A DNA stretch of 58,535 bases from Candidatus Enterococcus testudinis (GCF_002140915.1 NZ_NGKU01000001.1:2616130-2674664); one strand, 5' to 3'. Shown: positions 34,161-43,657, counted from the stretch's first letter. Program-made: numbers and translations. The notes: generated by a model from the sequence alone, not told the origin.

Positions 34161-35330
34161 CTATTCAATGTAGCGAAAATAGCGATAAAGAATGAGTGCA
34201 GCAACTGCAAATATCCCACAACCGAAAAACATAACCTGAAAGCCAAAAAGACTGGCAATCAAGCCCCACAAAAAAGCGCCACTGCCATAGGCTACATCCA
34301 AAGCTGCAGAGAATATAGCCGTTCCTTGCCCTCGTTCCTCCTCTGTCACGGCTTCTATGACAATTGTATTCATCACTGGCAACAAACCCGCATAGCCTAC
34401 TCCATAGCACGCAGCAGCGACAAGCAATCCAGACAAACGACTGACAAATGGCAGCAAACAAAAGGATGCCAGGATTAATAGCAGACTACCGTAAATCAAA
34501 GGCGCGGTTCGAATCTTCTCAAGCAGGCGTGGAAAGATGACTCGCGTCAACACAGTCATCACAGACATCACAGTAAAATAATACCCTGACCCGACGATAT
34601 TGCGTTCAAGCGCATATTGTGCGATGAACGCAACGATGCCAGAGTTGGCAAAGCAAATCAGAAACAAAATCCCGCTGGGAAACAAGACTGCTTTAATACG
34701 CAAAATATCTTGCATCTGCCCTTGTTTCTTTTGGATCCCCGATGATAGGTGGGACAATGGCTGCTCTTTCAAAAAGAAGCTCAATAAAAAAGCTGTCCCA
34801 CATAATATAACGGACACCCGAAAAAGAGCAGGAAACCCATAATGTTCTACGATCGTGAGACCAATCAATGGACCAATCGCACTAGGAACAGCTTGGGCGA
34901 TACTGAAATAGCCCAAGCCCACTGCTAATTTACCCTCTGGAATCGTATCGACAGCCATCGTTGCCGCTGCTGTTGCTTGTATACTGTTGCCAACACCTTG
35001 GACGATCCTCAAGCAAAACAGTACCAACAGTCCTTGAAACAGATTCAATAAACCGAAATCAAGAAGTAGTATCCCTAAACCCAAACAGAGTAATCCTTTG
35101 CGTCCATGACGATCTATCGCCACACCAATCGGTAAACGGCAGCAAAGCGCCGCTATTCCCAACACGCCAACAATGGCACCGGAAATTGTTTTAGAGCCGC
35201 CTAGAGAAGCCACATACAACGGTAACGTGCCCATCTGAGTAGTGATAGCTGTCATCGCTAATGCTGTAACAACCATCACCAAATAAAAATCTTTCGACCA
35301 GAGTCGACTGCTACTGGTTACCTTTTCCAT
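34161..35330 (-). CDS. MFS transporter (DHA-type)
   Basis: 389 residues with 12 membrane segments and the MFS signature in loop 2-3 (GVAIDRHGRKGLLCLG). GAGGTGATGT precedes the ATG. Last gene of the amino acid import operon, 14 bases after the second ATPase. Proteins of this class export drugs or small metabolites. Here the operon context (aminotransferase, 2-hydroxyacid dehydrogenase) makes export of a hydroxy acid or other product possible. Substrate unknown. Confidence 0.85.
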   Translation of the reverse strand: MEKVTSSSRLWSKDFYLVMVVTALAMTAITTQMGTLPLYVASLGGSKTISGAIVGVLGIAALCCRLPIGVAIDRHGRKGLLCLGLGILLLDFGLLNLFQGLLVLFCLRIVQGVGNSIQATAAATMAVDTIPEGKLAVGLGYFSIAQAVPSAIGPLIGLTIVEHYGFPALFRVSVILCGTAFLLSFFLKEQPLSHLSSGIQKKQGQMQDILRIKAVLFPSGILFLICFANSGIVAFIAQYALERNIVGSGYYFTVMSVMTVLTRVIFPRLLEKIRTAPLIYGSLLLILASFCLLPFVSRLSGLLVAAACYGVGYAGLLPVMNTIVIEAVTEEERGQGTAIFSAALDVAYGSGAFLWGLIASLFGFQVMFFGCGIFAVAALILYRYFRYIE

Positions 35331-35344
35331 ACATCACCTCACTG

Positions 35345-36097
35345 CTAAACCGCAGTTTGAAAACGCACTTGTGTCAAAAATTGCTGGGTGCGTTCTTCTT
35401 GCGGATACTCAAAAATGTCTTCTGGCGTGCCTGCTTCGACCACGACACCATCTGCCATAAAAATCACTTTATCTGCAACCTCCTGCGCAAACTGCATTTC
35501 GTGGGTAACAATAATCATGGTTTGACCACTATCGGCTAACTGTTTCATGACCTTCAGCACTTCCCCAACCAACTCTGGATCAAGCGCTGAAGTGGGTTCA
35601 TCAAATAACAACAGTTCTGGCGTTAACGCCATGGCTCTGGCGATACCGACACGTTGTTGCTGTCCACCAGATAATTGAACGGGATACATCGATGCTTTAT
35701 CCGCCAGGCCCACTTTTTCCAACGCGGCTAATGCAGCTTTTTCTGCTAATTTTTTGGGAAAGCGTCTTGGGACGCGCAACCCTTCTGCCACATTTTGTAA
35801 GACATTCATGTGACTGAACAACTCGTAAGACTGGAACACCATTGCCGTTTTCCGAGCAATTTCTAAGCGCTGCGTTTTGCCAATATGGGCTAGATCGTAC
35901 TGAAAATCACCAATAGAGTAACTGCCAGCGTCGGGTTGTTCCAATAAATTCAAGCAGCGCAGGAACGTTGTTTTGCCAGATCCGCTAGGTCCGATGATAC
36001 AAACGACTTCCCCCCGATCAATTTGCAGCCCAACATTTTTTAAAATCACTTGTTTGTCAAAAGATTTTCTTAATCCTTTGATTTCTGCTTGCAACAT
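35345..36097 (-). CDS. Polar amino acid ABC importer ATPase (second copy in operon)
   Basis: 250 residues from ATG 36097 ([13 protein letters not shown]), which has GAGAGGG 8 bases upstream; a GTG three codons earlier overlaps that site. Walker [11 protein letters not shown]-loop region [17 protein letters not shown], signature [16 protein letters not shown], Walker [14 protein letters not shown]-loop VTHEM. Typical of GlnQ/TcyN-type ATPases. The operon encodes another ATPase (38351-39097), so either there are two transporters or each permease has its own ATPase. Confidence 0.93.
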   Translation of the reverse strand: MLQAEIKGLRKSFDKQVILKNVGLQIDRGEVVCIIGPSGSGKTTFLRCLNLLEQPDAGSYSIGDFQYDLAHIGKTQRLEIARKTAMVFQSYELFSHMNVLQNVAEGLRVPRRFPKKLAEKAALAALEKVGLADKASMYPVQLSGGQQQRVGIARAMALTPELLLFDEPTSALDPELVGEVLKVMKQLADSGQTMIIVTHEMQFAQEVADKVIFMADGVVVEAGTPEDIFEYPQEERTQQFLTQVRFQTAV

Positions 36098-36123
36098 AGG
36101 CTTCACCCTCTCTTATCTATCCT

Positions 36124-37095
36124 TTAAAGTGCAATTGTGTTCGCTGACTGCCCTGCCAGTAAGATATCTCTGGCATTATTCAAAGCTGTTTCCGCAATCT
36201 CTTGTACTGCCAAATGGGTGTAATAAGCAATATGAGGCGTTAATAGGACATTTGGCAATTGATTCAATTGTTGATAATAGGGATTTCGATCCCAGCCAAC
36301 AGCAAAATAGCGCTCTTCGTTCGCCAAGGCATCCAATACTGCACCGCCTAACTTGCCGTTTGCCAAAGCAAAAATCAACGCATCGGTATCAACGATCCCT
36401 CCTCGTGCGGTGTTGACGAGCCAACTATCAGGCTTCATTTGTGCAAAAACAGCTGCCGAAAATAATTTCTCAGATGCTTGCGTCAATGGGACATGGATGG
36501 ACAACACATCGGATGAAGCCACCAATGTTTCAAAGGACACGTAGTCCACGATTCCTTTTAAGCGGGCATTCTCACTGCGACTTGTGGCGATTACATGCCC
36601 CCCCATTTGATGGATGGCTTCTGCTACCACGGCACCGATGCGACCAGTCCCTAAAATGCCCACCGTCACATCTTGTAATTCTCGTCCAATGACAGAGCGG
36701 CGATCAAGATTGCCTTTGACCATCGAAGGGATACGTCGCAACGCCATCAAAATCGACATTACCGCAAAGTGTCCTACAGACGTCGGACTATAGGAAGGAA
36801 CATTCGTCACTGTCAGTTGATACTTCTCAGCCCAAGCGAAATTGACCCCATCAACTCCTGTTGATTTGATTGACAATTGCTGCATCCCCATCTCATGGAG
36901 CTGTTGATAGAGGGATTCATCTTGACGCATAGCCACACTTGGATAAAGACAAATCCCATCGTGACCTGAGGCAAGATGGATATTGTCGTGATCAAGCCCT
37001 TCGCTGACAATTGTGACAGCTGTTTTATGAATAAAACCCCAACGCTCAATATAAGGGATTTCTTCTTCACTGACCCCATAATAAATCAATTGCAT
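36124..37095 (-). CDS. D-isomer-specific 2-hydroxyacid dehydrogenase
   Basis: 323 residues, D-lactate dehydrogenase-like. The NAD-binding motif is VGILGTGRIGAVVAEAI near residue 145. The active site shows Arg in NTARGGIVDTDAL, acidic residues in ALANEERYF and His in LLTPHIAYYT, plus the typical substrate loop LSIKSTGVDGVNF near residue 75. It reduces a 2-oxo acid to a D-2-hydroxy acid with NADH. AGGAGG precedes the ATG. It is directly downstream of an aminotransferase gene, so it probably reduces the 2-oxo acid made there. Confidence 0.9.
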   Translation of the reverse strand: MQLIYYGVSEEEIPYIERWGFIHKTAVTIVSEGLDHDNIHLASGHDGICLYPSVAMRQDESLYQQLHEMGMQQLSIKSTGVDGVNFAWAEKYQLTVTNVPSYSPTSVGHFAVMSILMALRRIPSMVKGNLDRRSVIGRELQDVTVGILGTGRIGAVVAEAIHQMGGHVIATSRSENARLKGIVDYVSFETLVASSDVLSIHVPLTQASEKLFSAAVFAQMKPDSWLVNTARGGIVDTDALIFALANGKLGGAVLDALANEERYFAVGWDRNPYYQQLNQLPNVLLTPHIAYYTHLAVQEIAETALNNARDILLAGQSANTIAL

Positions 37096-37106
37096 CTACA
37101 TACCTC

Positions 37107-38327
37107 CTAAATGACGCCTTCATAAGCTGGTGCCAACGCATAATCCAATGCATCACCAATGAGCGTGATCCCTTCATCGATTTGTGCCAACGTCGGTTTG
37201 GTGAAATTCAAGCGAAACGAGAGCTCATAACCTTTCCCTGCCACACTCATGATATTGCCAGGAATGACCGCCACTTTTGCTTCATCAAGATAATCATAGA
37301 ACCGTTCAGAATCAACTGTTGTCGCCAAAAAACACGTGATGAAATAGCCGCCGGTTGGTTTGATATAGGTTAGCTTATCACTAGGCAATGCCTGCAACGC
37401 GTTGAGCATGCGGGTATATTTCTCTTGGTACATCAACGTAAGCTGTGCAACATGACCTTCAAAATCATAATGGTCCATATACTCTGCCAAAACCACTTGC
37501 CAATAAAAATTGGTATGAGAATCCGCAGACTGTTTGGCCAAAATCAATTTTTCCATAGCTGGGCCAGCCGCCATCATAAAGCCAATACGACTACTAGGTG
37601 CGAGAATTTTTGAAAAAGAACCGGCATAAATGATCCGACCTTCTAAGTCCATCGTTTTCATTTTAGGAATCGGATCACCCTCATACAATAATTCGCCATA
37701 CGGATCATCTTCAAAAATCAAAATATCATAGCGACAGGCCAATTCGTAGATTGCTTTGCGCTTATCCAACGGCATCGACGTACCTAATGGATTTTGAAAT
37801 GTCGGGATCAGGTACAGCATTTTTACCCGTGGCTCTGTTTTAAGGATTGTTTCTAAAGCATCAAGATCCATTGATTCTGCAGTGAGGTCCATCGGCACGG
37901 GTACGGGAATCGCACCATACCCTTTGATTGCATTAACAGCGCCTGAAAAAGTTTGTTCCTCACATAAGACGACATCTCCCTCATTGCAGAACACTTTGAC
38001 AGCCAAGTCCATTGCTTGGGTCGACCCTGACACCACGAGCACCTCCTCCTCATTATCAATTGCGGACAATTGCTGCAACCGTTCTTTGATCAATGTACGC
38101 AATCGTGGATATCCTTCTGACGCGCCATATTGCAAAAAAGATTCCGGATCTGCTTCGGTGTATAATTTTTGCGAAATTTCTTTCAGTACGGCCATTGGAA
38201 AAGCCTCTGTTGGAGGAAAGCCATACGCAAATGAAATAGCTGATGAAGAGGCCATATTTTTTTTCGCATTCTCTCTCAATGGAGATGCTTCTAAAGTGTT
38301 GATTCGTTGTGCAAATTGATAGTTCAT
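37107..38327 (-). CDS. PLP-dependent aminotransferase, class I (2-aminoadipate/aromatic type)
   Basis: 406 residues, fold type I. Key features: QYGASEGYPRLRTLI, VSGSTQAMDLAVKVF (PLP phosphate site), YLIPTFQNPLGTSM, FEDDPYGELLYEG (PLP-ring Asp), SFSKILAPSSRIGFM (Schiff-base Lys), and the substrate-carboxylate Arg in SFRLNFTKP. Close to the LysN/ARO8/MocR-like group. Upstream GAGGGAGG is a strong site. It should convert an imported amino acid to the 2-oxo acid used by the dehydrogenase encoded next. The substrate cannot be read. Confidence 0.9.
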   Translation of the reverse strand: MNYQFAQRINTLEASPLRENAKKNMASSSAISFAYGFPPTEAFPMAVLKEISQKLYTEADPESFLQYGASEGYPRLRTLIKERLQQLSAIDNEEEVLVVSGSTQAMDLAVKVFCNEGDVVLCEEQTFSGAVNAIKGYGAIPVPVPMDLTAESMDLDALETILKTEPRVKMLYLIPTFQNPLGTSMPLDKRKAIYELACRYDILIFEDDPYGELLYEGDPIPKMKTMDLEGRIIYAGSFSKILAPSSRIGFMMAAGPAMEKLILAKQSADSHTNFYWQVVLAEYMDHYDFEGHVAQLTLMYQEKYTRMLNALQALPSDKLTYIKPTGGYFITCFLATTVDSERFYDYLDEAKVAVIPGNIMSVAGKGYELSFRLNFTKPTLAQIDEGITLIGDALDYALAPAYEGVI

Positions 38328-38350
38328 TCTGGTTCCTCCCTCGTTGTTTT

Positions 38351-39097
38351 TCAGCCTGCCAGCTGGTTCGTAAAACGGGCCAAAAAGGCTTTGGTACGTT
38401 CTTCTTTGGTTTGTTCAAATACTTGCTGTGGTGTACCTTGCTCCACGATATGACCATTCTCCATAAAGACGACTTTGTCCGCCACCTCATACGCAAACTT
38501 CATTTCATGGGTGACCAAGACCATAGTGGCCCCGGTTTCAGCAATATCTCTGAGCAGCGCTAACGTTTGTCCCACCAATTCAGGATCTAAAGCCGATGTA
38601 GGTTCATCGAACAAAATAACCTTGGGATTCAACGCCAATGCCCGCGCTATACCGATCCGCTGCTGTTGTCCACCTGAAAGCTGGCTAGGATAGAAATCCT
38701 GTCGTTGCGTCAACCCCACTTGATCAAGCAGCATTTCCGCTGTCCGTTGGGCCTCCTCCTTGTTTTGTTTTTTTGTGACGATCAATGGCATCATAATATT
38801 TTCTTTGGCCGTTTTATTTTGAAACAAAGCATAATTTTGAAAGACCATGGCGGTTTGCCGCTGATGTGCCAAAATCTCCTTTTTGTTGGCTTTATGCAGC
38901 AATGTTTGGGTCTCACCCAATTGAATCTGACCTTGATCCGCACGTTCCAGAATATTCAAACATCGTAAAAAAGTCGTCTTACCAGAACCTGACGGACCTA
39001 AAAGAACCACCACTTCTCCTTTGCCGACATCAAGGTCGATGCCTTTTAGCACCTCTTGTTTGCCAAAACGCTTATGAACATCCGTCACCTTCATCAT
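38351..39097 (-). CDS. Polar amino acid ABC importer ATPase (first copy in operon)
   Basis: 248 residues. Walker [27 protein letters not shown], signature [16 protein letters not shown], Walker [13 protein letters not shown] and [15 protein letters not shown]. Its ATG overlaps the stop of the second permease gene (ATGA), with GGAGG upstream. It is only moderately similar to the second ATPase of the operon, so that copy is not a recent duplicate. Confidence 0.93.
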   Translation of the reverse strand: MMKVTDVHKRFGKQEVLKGIDLDVGKGEVVVLLGPSGSGKTTFLRCLNILERADQGQIQLGETQTLLHKANKKEILAHQRQTAMVFQNYALFQNKTAKENIMMPLIVTKKQNKEEAQRTAEMLLDQVGLTQRQDFYPSQLSGGQQQRIGIARALALNPKVILFDEPTSALDPELVGQTLALLRDIAETGATMVLVTHEMKFAYEVADKVVFMENGHIVEQGTPQQVFEQTKEERTKAFLARFTNQLAG

Positions 39098-39810
39098 AAT
39101 GTCGCCCTCCTTAATTTACGTGACATCCGTTCTTCCAATAATTGCGCACCTTTTTCAATGACCAAACTAATCATCCAATAAATAATAGCAACAGCAACAT
39201 AGGCTTCCAAAAAGCGATAGTTTTGCTGGGCAGTGATTTTGGCTGCAGCAAACACATCCACGACGCTGACCATTGACGCCAATGCTGAAGCCTTAACCAA
39301 TGAAATCAGCAAATTGCTGAACATCGGAATTGAAATTGGCAATGCCTGTGGAAGCAATACACGGCGAATCACTTGCAGATTCGTCATACCTATCGATTTG
39401 GCTGCATCAAATTGTCCTTTTTTGACCGCTGCAAAAGCTCCTCTAAAAATTTCACTACTGTTGATTGCCGACAGTAAACTTAAGGCAGCAATCGCAATCC
39501 AAACCATATTGAAATCTTTGAAGCGCAGCTGCCAGTGCATGGATTCTGCCCAGATATCGAACTGTTTTGCTGAGACAAGATACAACGCTAAGATCACTAA
39601 CACAATCGGCACGCCTTTCAAGATCGTCACTATTCCTTGCAAAATCGGTGCAATCACCTTGACCCGATATAAACGAATCAAGGCAATCCCAAGACCAATT
39701 ACAAGGCCGATCACCAATGCGGTGATTGCCATAAAGAGTGTGGTGCCGATATAGTGGCTAGCTGTTTTCAGCGCATCGATCATAATAGAAAATTGAAAAC
39801 TCATCGCCAT
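39094..39810 (-). CDS. Polar amino acid ABC importer permease (2)
   Basis: 238 residues of the HisM/GlnP type. About five membrane segments and the EAA-type loop ([27 protein letters not shown]). The start ATG at 39810 has GGAGG about 9 bases upstream. It follows the binding-protein gene by 6 bases. Confidence 0.92.
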   Translation of the reverse strand: MAMSFQFSIMIDALKTASHYIGTTLFMAITALVIGLVIGLGIALIRLYRVKVIAPILQGIVTILKGVPIVLVILALYLVSAKQFDIWAESMHWQLRFKDFNMVWIAIAALSLLSAINSSEIFRGAFAAVKKGQFDAAKSIGMTNLQVIRRVLLPQALPISIPMFSNLLISLVKASALASMVSVVDVFAAAKITAQQNYRFLEAYVAVAIIYWMISLVIEKGAQLLEERMSRKLRRATL

Positions 39811-39816
39811 TCCTCC

Positions 39817-40629
39817 CTATTCAGGGACATAATCCCCATCCAAATATTTTTCAGATAATTCTTTGATCGTACCGTCTTCCTTCAACTCCTCAAGTGCCGT
39901 GTTGACTGCATCGATGAAGTCTTGATCAGTTTCTTTATTGAATAACAAGTAGGCATCAGAATTGTGGACAGGTTCGCTGCCGATTTCTAAGTTTTCACTA
40001 AAAGAGTTATTCCAGTTGTCCACTTGATATTCTGGTGCCAACGTCGCATCCACCGCACCTGACGTCACTGCTTGTACGATTTGCTCATTGTTGTATTCAC
40101 CATAGACCAATTCAAAGGCATCTGGATTTTCTGCTAAATAGGCTTCTGCCATTGCCGCTTGGTTCGTGGCAGTTGTGACATAGACTTTTTTGCCAGCTAA
40201 ATCATCAAAGCTGTCGTAGACCGTACCGGCATCCGGATCAGATACGATATAGGTATCCCACACTACATACCCCACATCACCATAGACAAATTTTTCTTTC
40301 CGTTCATCATTGACTTCATATTCATAAGCGGCCATTTGGACCTTATTGCTTTCTAGATTAGACAATGTCGTTGGAAAATCTGCGCCTTCAAAGGTGAAGG
40401 TATAATCAGATAATTTTTCATCAATTGCCTTTACGACAGATACATCATAGCCGTCATACTCGCCATTTTCATCTAAATAGGCATACGGCAATGCCTCGTT
40501 ACCAGTCCCAACTTTGATCTCTGTCGCATCACTGGCATCACTACTGGTCGTATCCGCAGAACTACTGCCGCAAGCACCTAGAACCAAAGCTGTCAGCAGG
40601 GCACTTGCACCTATTATCGTTTTTTTCAT
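39817..40629 (-). CDS. Amino acid ABC importer, binding lipoprotein
   Basis: 270 residues from ATG 40629, chosen for GGGAGG about 7 bases upstream; an in-frame extension to 40701 overlaps the previous gene. Lipoprotein signal MKKTIIGASALLTALVLGAC, then a family 3 solute-binding domain (IKVGTGNEALPYAYLDENG, GYDVSVVKAIDEKL, FPTTLSNLESNKVQMAAYEYEV, LAGKKVYVTTATNQAA). Overall appearance is of the cystine/polar amino acid type (TcyJ/K-like), but the ligand is not certain. Confidence 0.93.
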   Translation of the reverse strand: MKKTIIGASALLTALVLGACGSSSADTTSSDASDATEIKVGTGNEALPYAYLDENGEYDGYDVSVVKAIDEKLSDYTFTFEGADFPTTLSNLESNKVQMAAYEYEVNDERKEKFVYGDVGYVVWDTYIVSDPDAGTVYDSFDDLAGKKVYVTTATNQAAMAEAYLAENPDAFELVYGEYNNEQIVQAVTSGAVDATLAPEYQVDNWNNSFSENLEIGSEPVHNSDAYLLFNKETDQDFIDAVNTALEELKEDGTIKELSEKYLDGDYVPE

Positions 40630-40664
40630 TTGAATTCCTCCCTTTCCCTCTACCCAAAATTTTC

Positions 40665-41417
40665 CTATGTTGTTTTTATTTTCTGCTGCTTTTTTGACCA
40701 AGTCATCAGCGGTATTTTTGCAGCTGGTTGTTTTGTTTTCGAAAAACTCATCCGTCGTTCAAGACCGGTGAAAACACGTTCTAGAATAAAACTTAAGGTG
40801 ATAAATAAAATTGCCGCACCCACATAACCTTCTAAAGTATGGAAAGTCACTGCACCAATTGCACGGGCTTTGCCGACAACATCCACCACCCCGATCGTAA
40901 AGGCCAGTGAGGTATCTTGCAGCAACGCAATCGTGGTCGTCCCAAAGGCTGGCAATGCGACACGAACAACTTGTGGTAAAATCACCTGGCGATACATTTG
41001 TGTCTTCGTTAGCCCACAAGCGATACTGGCTTCTTTTTGTGTTACAGGGACACTTAAAATTGCCGCTCTAAAGGTTTCTGATTGAAAAGCAGCTGTATTC
41101 AAGCCATAGGTAATATAGATGAAGATAATTTTATTCCAAGATGACACATCGACTTGAATCATTTGCAGTAAAGCAGGTACGCCATAATACACTACATAAA
41201 GTTGAACCAAAATTGGTGTCCCGCGAATAAATGAGACGAATACCGCAGCCAGCTGACTCAGAATAGGCACCTTCTCGACACGTATAAAGGCGAGTAGAAT
41301 CCCAAAAATCAGACCGACGATCGTGGCCACACCAACGATCATCAAGGTCACGGGCAATGCACTTAAAATTTTCGGGAAATATTCCCAAACCAATTGCCAT
41401 TGAAAAAATGCGGACAT
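40665..41417 (-). CDS. Polar amino acid ABC importer permease (1)
   Basis: 250 residues from ATG 41417 (MSAFFQWQLVWEYFP), with GGGAGGG upstream; an in-frame start at 41450 lies in the leader. HisM/GlnP-type with the loop EASIACGLTKTQMYRQVILPQVVRVALP. First gene of the operon, behind a promoter that overlaps a CodY-like box. Confidence 0.93.
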   Translation of the reverse strand: MSAFFQWQLVWEYFPKILSALPVTLMIVGVATIVGLIFGILLAFIRVEKVPILSQLAAVFVSFIRGTPILVQLYVVYYGVPALLQMIQVDVSSWNKIIFIYITYGLNTAAFQSETFRAAILSVPVTQKEASIACGLTKTQMYRQVILPQVVRVALPAFGTTTIALLQDTSLAFTIGVVDVVGKARAIGAVTFHTLEGYVGAAILFITLSFILERVFTGLERRMSFSKTKQPAAKIPLMTWSKKQQKIKTT

Positions 41418-41457
41418 ATCGTTCCCTCCCTTAATTAAAACCAACACCATATTTCAG

Positions 41458-41472
41458 AATTTTCTGAATTTT
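41458..41472. promoter_or_regulatory. CodY-like box at the amino acid importer promoter
   Basis: AATTTTCTGAATTTT matches the CodY consensus AATTTTCWGAAAATT at 13 of 15 positions, on either strand. It covers the predicted transcription start, so CodY with branched-chain amino acids or GTP would repress the operon. Confidence 0.65.
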
Positions 41473-41476
41473 CATA

Positions 41477-41506
41477 ACAATACCCTATTCACCATGATTT
41501 AGACAA
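41477..41506 (-). promoter_or_regulatory. Likely promoter of the amino acid importer operon
   Basis: Minus-strand TTGTCT (41506-41501), 18-base spacer, TATTGT (41482-41477), with the predicted start falling at the edge of the CodY-like box. Confidence 0.5.
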
Positions 41507-41612
41507 TAGCCGTCTTGGTTTAACTATGAATATTTTGTCATTCAATTCATTTACCAAATAAAAAAAGGAAGAAAGCGACACCATCTTTTTTTACGTCGGC
41601 AGAAGCAACACC

Positions 41613-41631
41613 AAAAAAGCCGCGGAACGGC
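41613..41631 (-). terminator. Terminator after the YccF gene
   Basis: Minus-strand GCCG-TTCCG-CGGC stem followed by TTTTTT, about 37 bases past the stop. Confidence 0.7.
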
Positions 41632-41667
41632 ATGGCAGCCATTCACACGACAGATGAGATTATTCTA

Positions 41668-42042
41668 CTATCTCCAGCGGTTAGAAACGATTTCTGCACC
41701 AAAGGGCATCAATGCCAACCGTGCCATTTTCAACGATTGGGTGGCAAAAGGAATCCCAATGATCGTAATCGTCAAAAACAAGGCACTTATTAAATGACCA
41801 AATGCGATCGGCAATCCTGAGACGATCAACCAAATAATATTCAGAATCAAAGAAACGCCACCGCCACGATAGACAACATCTTTGCCAAAAGGTGCCAATG
41901 ATAGGGAAGCAAATTTGAAGCATTGCAGGCCAATCGGAATCCCGATGATTGTGAAACACCATATGCAACCTGCCAAAAACCATGAAATTGCACCTACCAA
42001 ACCACCGAAAATAAACCAAATAATATTACCGAGAACGTTCAT
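41668..42042 (-). CDS. YccF-family membrane protein
   Basis: 124 residues made of two similar halves, each with a TIIGIP motif and an SLxxAxxxLxPFG segment (FTIIGIPIGLQCFKFASLSLAPFG and TITIIGIPFATQSLKMARLALMPFG), the mark of the YccF (DUF307) family. About four membrane segments. AAAGGA lies upstream of the ATG. Function unknown in the family. Confidence 0.88.
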   Translation of the reverse strand: MNVLGNIIWFIFGGLVGAISWFLAGCIWCFTIIGIPIGLQCFKFASLSLAPFGKDVVYRGGGVSLILNIIWLIVSGLPIAFGHLISALFLTITIIGIPFATQSLKMARLALMPFGAEIVSNRWR

Positions 42043-42098
42043 TCATCTAATTCCTTTCATTTAGTTCCTTTTTTACCCTCTGGCCATCTGATGTTGCT

Positions 42099-43160
42099 TT
42101 ATTCTACCGTACTTGTTGACTCGCTCGTAGTCGTATCGGTAGTCGTGTTGGTTTCATCCCCACCGAACACACCGGTGATCGATGACCACAAACCACTAAA
42201 GAAACTCTTGATATTCTCCCACAAACCTTTAGATTTTTCTTCAATTTGTTTCCGTGCTTCAGTCAAATCCAGTTCATTCACAAAGTCTTCAAAAATATTT
42301 TTGTCTTTCATATCACTCATCAAAGACGTCAACTCGCTGATTTGGCTTTCAGTAACGATTCCGTCTAATCCATTGTCTTTCAATGCTTTTTCAACGGTTT
42401 CTTGAATATCGGATTGCGTTAGATTTGAGCCATCAGCTGTTTGCGCCGCTAAATCTGCTTTTGCTTGTTCTTGCGCTGCGTTCAACGCATCATCTGAATA
42501 GCCATCTTTGTCTTTATTTTCTTCTGTGATCGTCGATAAAACATCCATTTCATCTTGCGCGACTGCGACGCGGTCTTGATTGATGACCCCACCAGATTCT
42601 TCCACGATTTTATAAACACCTGCTAATGCGCCTGACCCATCAATTGGTACTGCAGAAGCGACCGTTAGTTTTGCATCAGTAATCCCCGCTGTCAACGCTG
42701 CATTTTGATACTGTGCAGCAGTGATTTTGGTTATATTGTCTGGTGTTGCAATATCAACAGTGATTCCTGCCCCTTCATCTAACGTCTGCATTCGGACAGA
42801 GCTGTACACAGCCCAATCTGAGGTAAAGCCGCCATCAGGGATATACGTCATCAAATCAGTCCCAGAAGTAGTATAAATAGGCGTCTCGCCTTTGATGCCT
42901 AATTTATCTAAAGTGTACGATTCTTGGTCGCTTGTCAATGCATTGCCGATTGCTACCGCATTGACTTGCAGACGTTCAGTAGTATCCGCTGTCGATGTAT
43001 CGGTTTCTGTGATTGATGAATCAAGTGTTTCTGAAATAACAACAGCACTCTCTGTCGTTGCCGTTTCTTCAGCAAAGGCAGTTGGAATAGCGAGTAAAAC
43101 TTGACTCGATACCAAAAGCGCAGCGATCATCGTGATTGGTTTACGTGTTTGTTTTTTCAT
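42099..43160 (-). CDS. Secreted DUF1002-family protein
   Basis: 353 residues from ATG 43160, with GGAGG 6 bases upstream; a longer frame to 43235 lacks one. Signal peptide MKKQTRKPITMIAALLVSSQ... ending AFA-EE near residue 30. A Thr/Ser/Glu-rich stretch precedes the DUF1002 domain (about 65-265: VAIGNALTSDQESYTLDKLGI, TPDNITKITAAQYQNAALTAGI, ASAVPIDGSGALAGVYKI). The C-terminus is acidic/Thr-rich after an amphipathic FFSGLWSSITGVFGG segment. Resembles Bacillus YpuA; function unknown. Confidence 0.85.
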   Translation of the reverse strand: MKKQTRKPITMIAALLVSSQVLLAIPTAFAEETATTESAVVISETLDSSITETDTSTADTTERLQVNAVAIGNALTSDQESYTLDKLGIKGETPIYTTSGTDLMTYIPDGGFTSDWAVYSSVRMQTLDEGAGITVDIATPDNITKITAAQYQNAALTAGITDAKLTVASAVPIDGSGALAGVYKIVEESGGVINQDRVAVAQDEMDVLSTITEENKDKDGYSDDALNAAQEQAKADLAAQTADGSNLTQSDIQETVEKALKDNGLDGIVTESQISELTSLMSDMKDKNIFEDFVNELDLTEARKQIEEKSKGLWENIKSFFSGLWSSITGVFGGDETNTTTDTTTSESTSTVE

Positions 43161-43311
43161 AAGATCCTCCATATGAATCGAATTTAGGATACGGTCGTTA
43201 TTTACAAACCGTGAATAACTGTATCTATTGTACAATAGTCAATCAACAAGTACCTACGCCGAAGGTACGATTTGAAGGAAAACTTATAGAACGCAAGAAA
43301 ATTCATTAAAA

Positions 43312-43340
43312 AAACAAAAAAAAGAAAGGCACTTGCCTTT
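43312..43340 (-). terminator. Minus-strand terminator antisense to the toxin leader region
   Basis: Minus-strand AAAGGC-AAGT-GCCTTT stem followed by CTTTTTTTTG. No protein gene ends here on this strand; it may stop read-through from the antitoxin RNA or the CPBP gene. Confidence 0.65.
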
Positions 43341-43519
43341 ATCTTGATTAATTAAGGCTGTTTTATTGCACAAAATGGCAAAAACGCTGATTGATCAACA
43401 TGCATTCAATAGAAGCATGGTAAAATAAATCTACAGTATAGTTTGTGACGGTGGCTATCTTTTGGAAGGTGGTGGTGCTTATGGAAGTAAGGACTGACTC
43501 TTTAGAAAGGAGAAGCCTT

Positions 43520-43624
43520 TTGTCTATAGCTGAAGCATTGGGCCTTATGATTAGTTTCGGATCGTTGATCGCGATACTGATCTTTGGCATCCTATCTGCA
43601 GCGAAAAATGACAAAAAAAAATAA
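43520..43624 (+). CDS. Hol-Tox-type small toxin of a type I toxin-antitoxin system
   Basis: 34 residues from TTG 43520 (MSIAEALGLMISFGSLI..., ending NDKKK), with AAAGGAG 8 bases upstream; the frame is open further upstream to an ATG at 43481 (47 residues) without a clear site. Family pattern of putative holin-like toxins: xIAEALxLMIxFG, one membrane segment, Lys-rich tail. Such peptides insert into the membrane and are held in check by an antisense RNA. Here a convergent consensus promoter (43726-43754) and a shared bidirectional terminator (43612-43657) supply that RNA. Toxicity is inferred from family. Confidence 0.8.
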   Translation: MSIAEALGLMISFGSLIAILIFGILSAAKNDKKK

Positions 43625-43657
43625 CCGTCGACTTTAGACTGTGATGGTTATTTTTTT
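43612..43657. terminator. Bidirectional terminator shared by toxin mRNA and antitoxin RNA
   Basis: AAATAACC (43619-43626) pairs with GGTTATTT (43646-43653), with T-runs on both strands. It overlaps the toxin stop codon, so the two transcripts would be complementary over this region. Confidence 0.8.

Noticed and set aside
41451-41667. A T-box or other amino acid riboswitch before the importer operon
   Set aside because: No T-box sequence and no leader terminator is seen downstream of the predicted start; a CodY-like box is present instead.
43363-43614. An 83-codon minus-strand ORF over the toxin gene
   Set aside because: It has no ribosome site or domain and is explained by the complement of the Hol-Tox gene and its leader.
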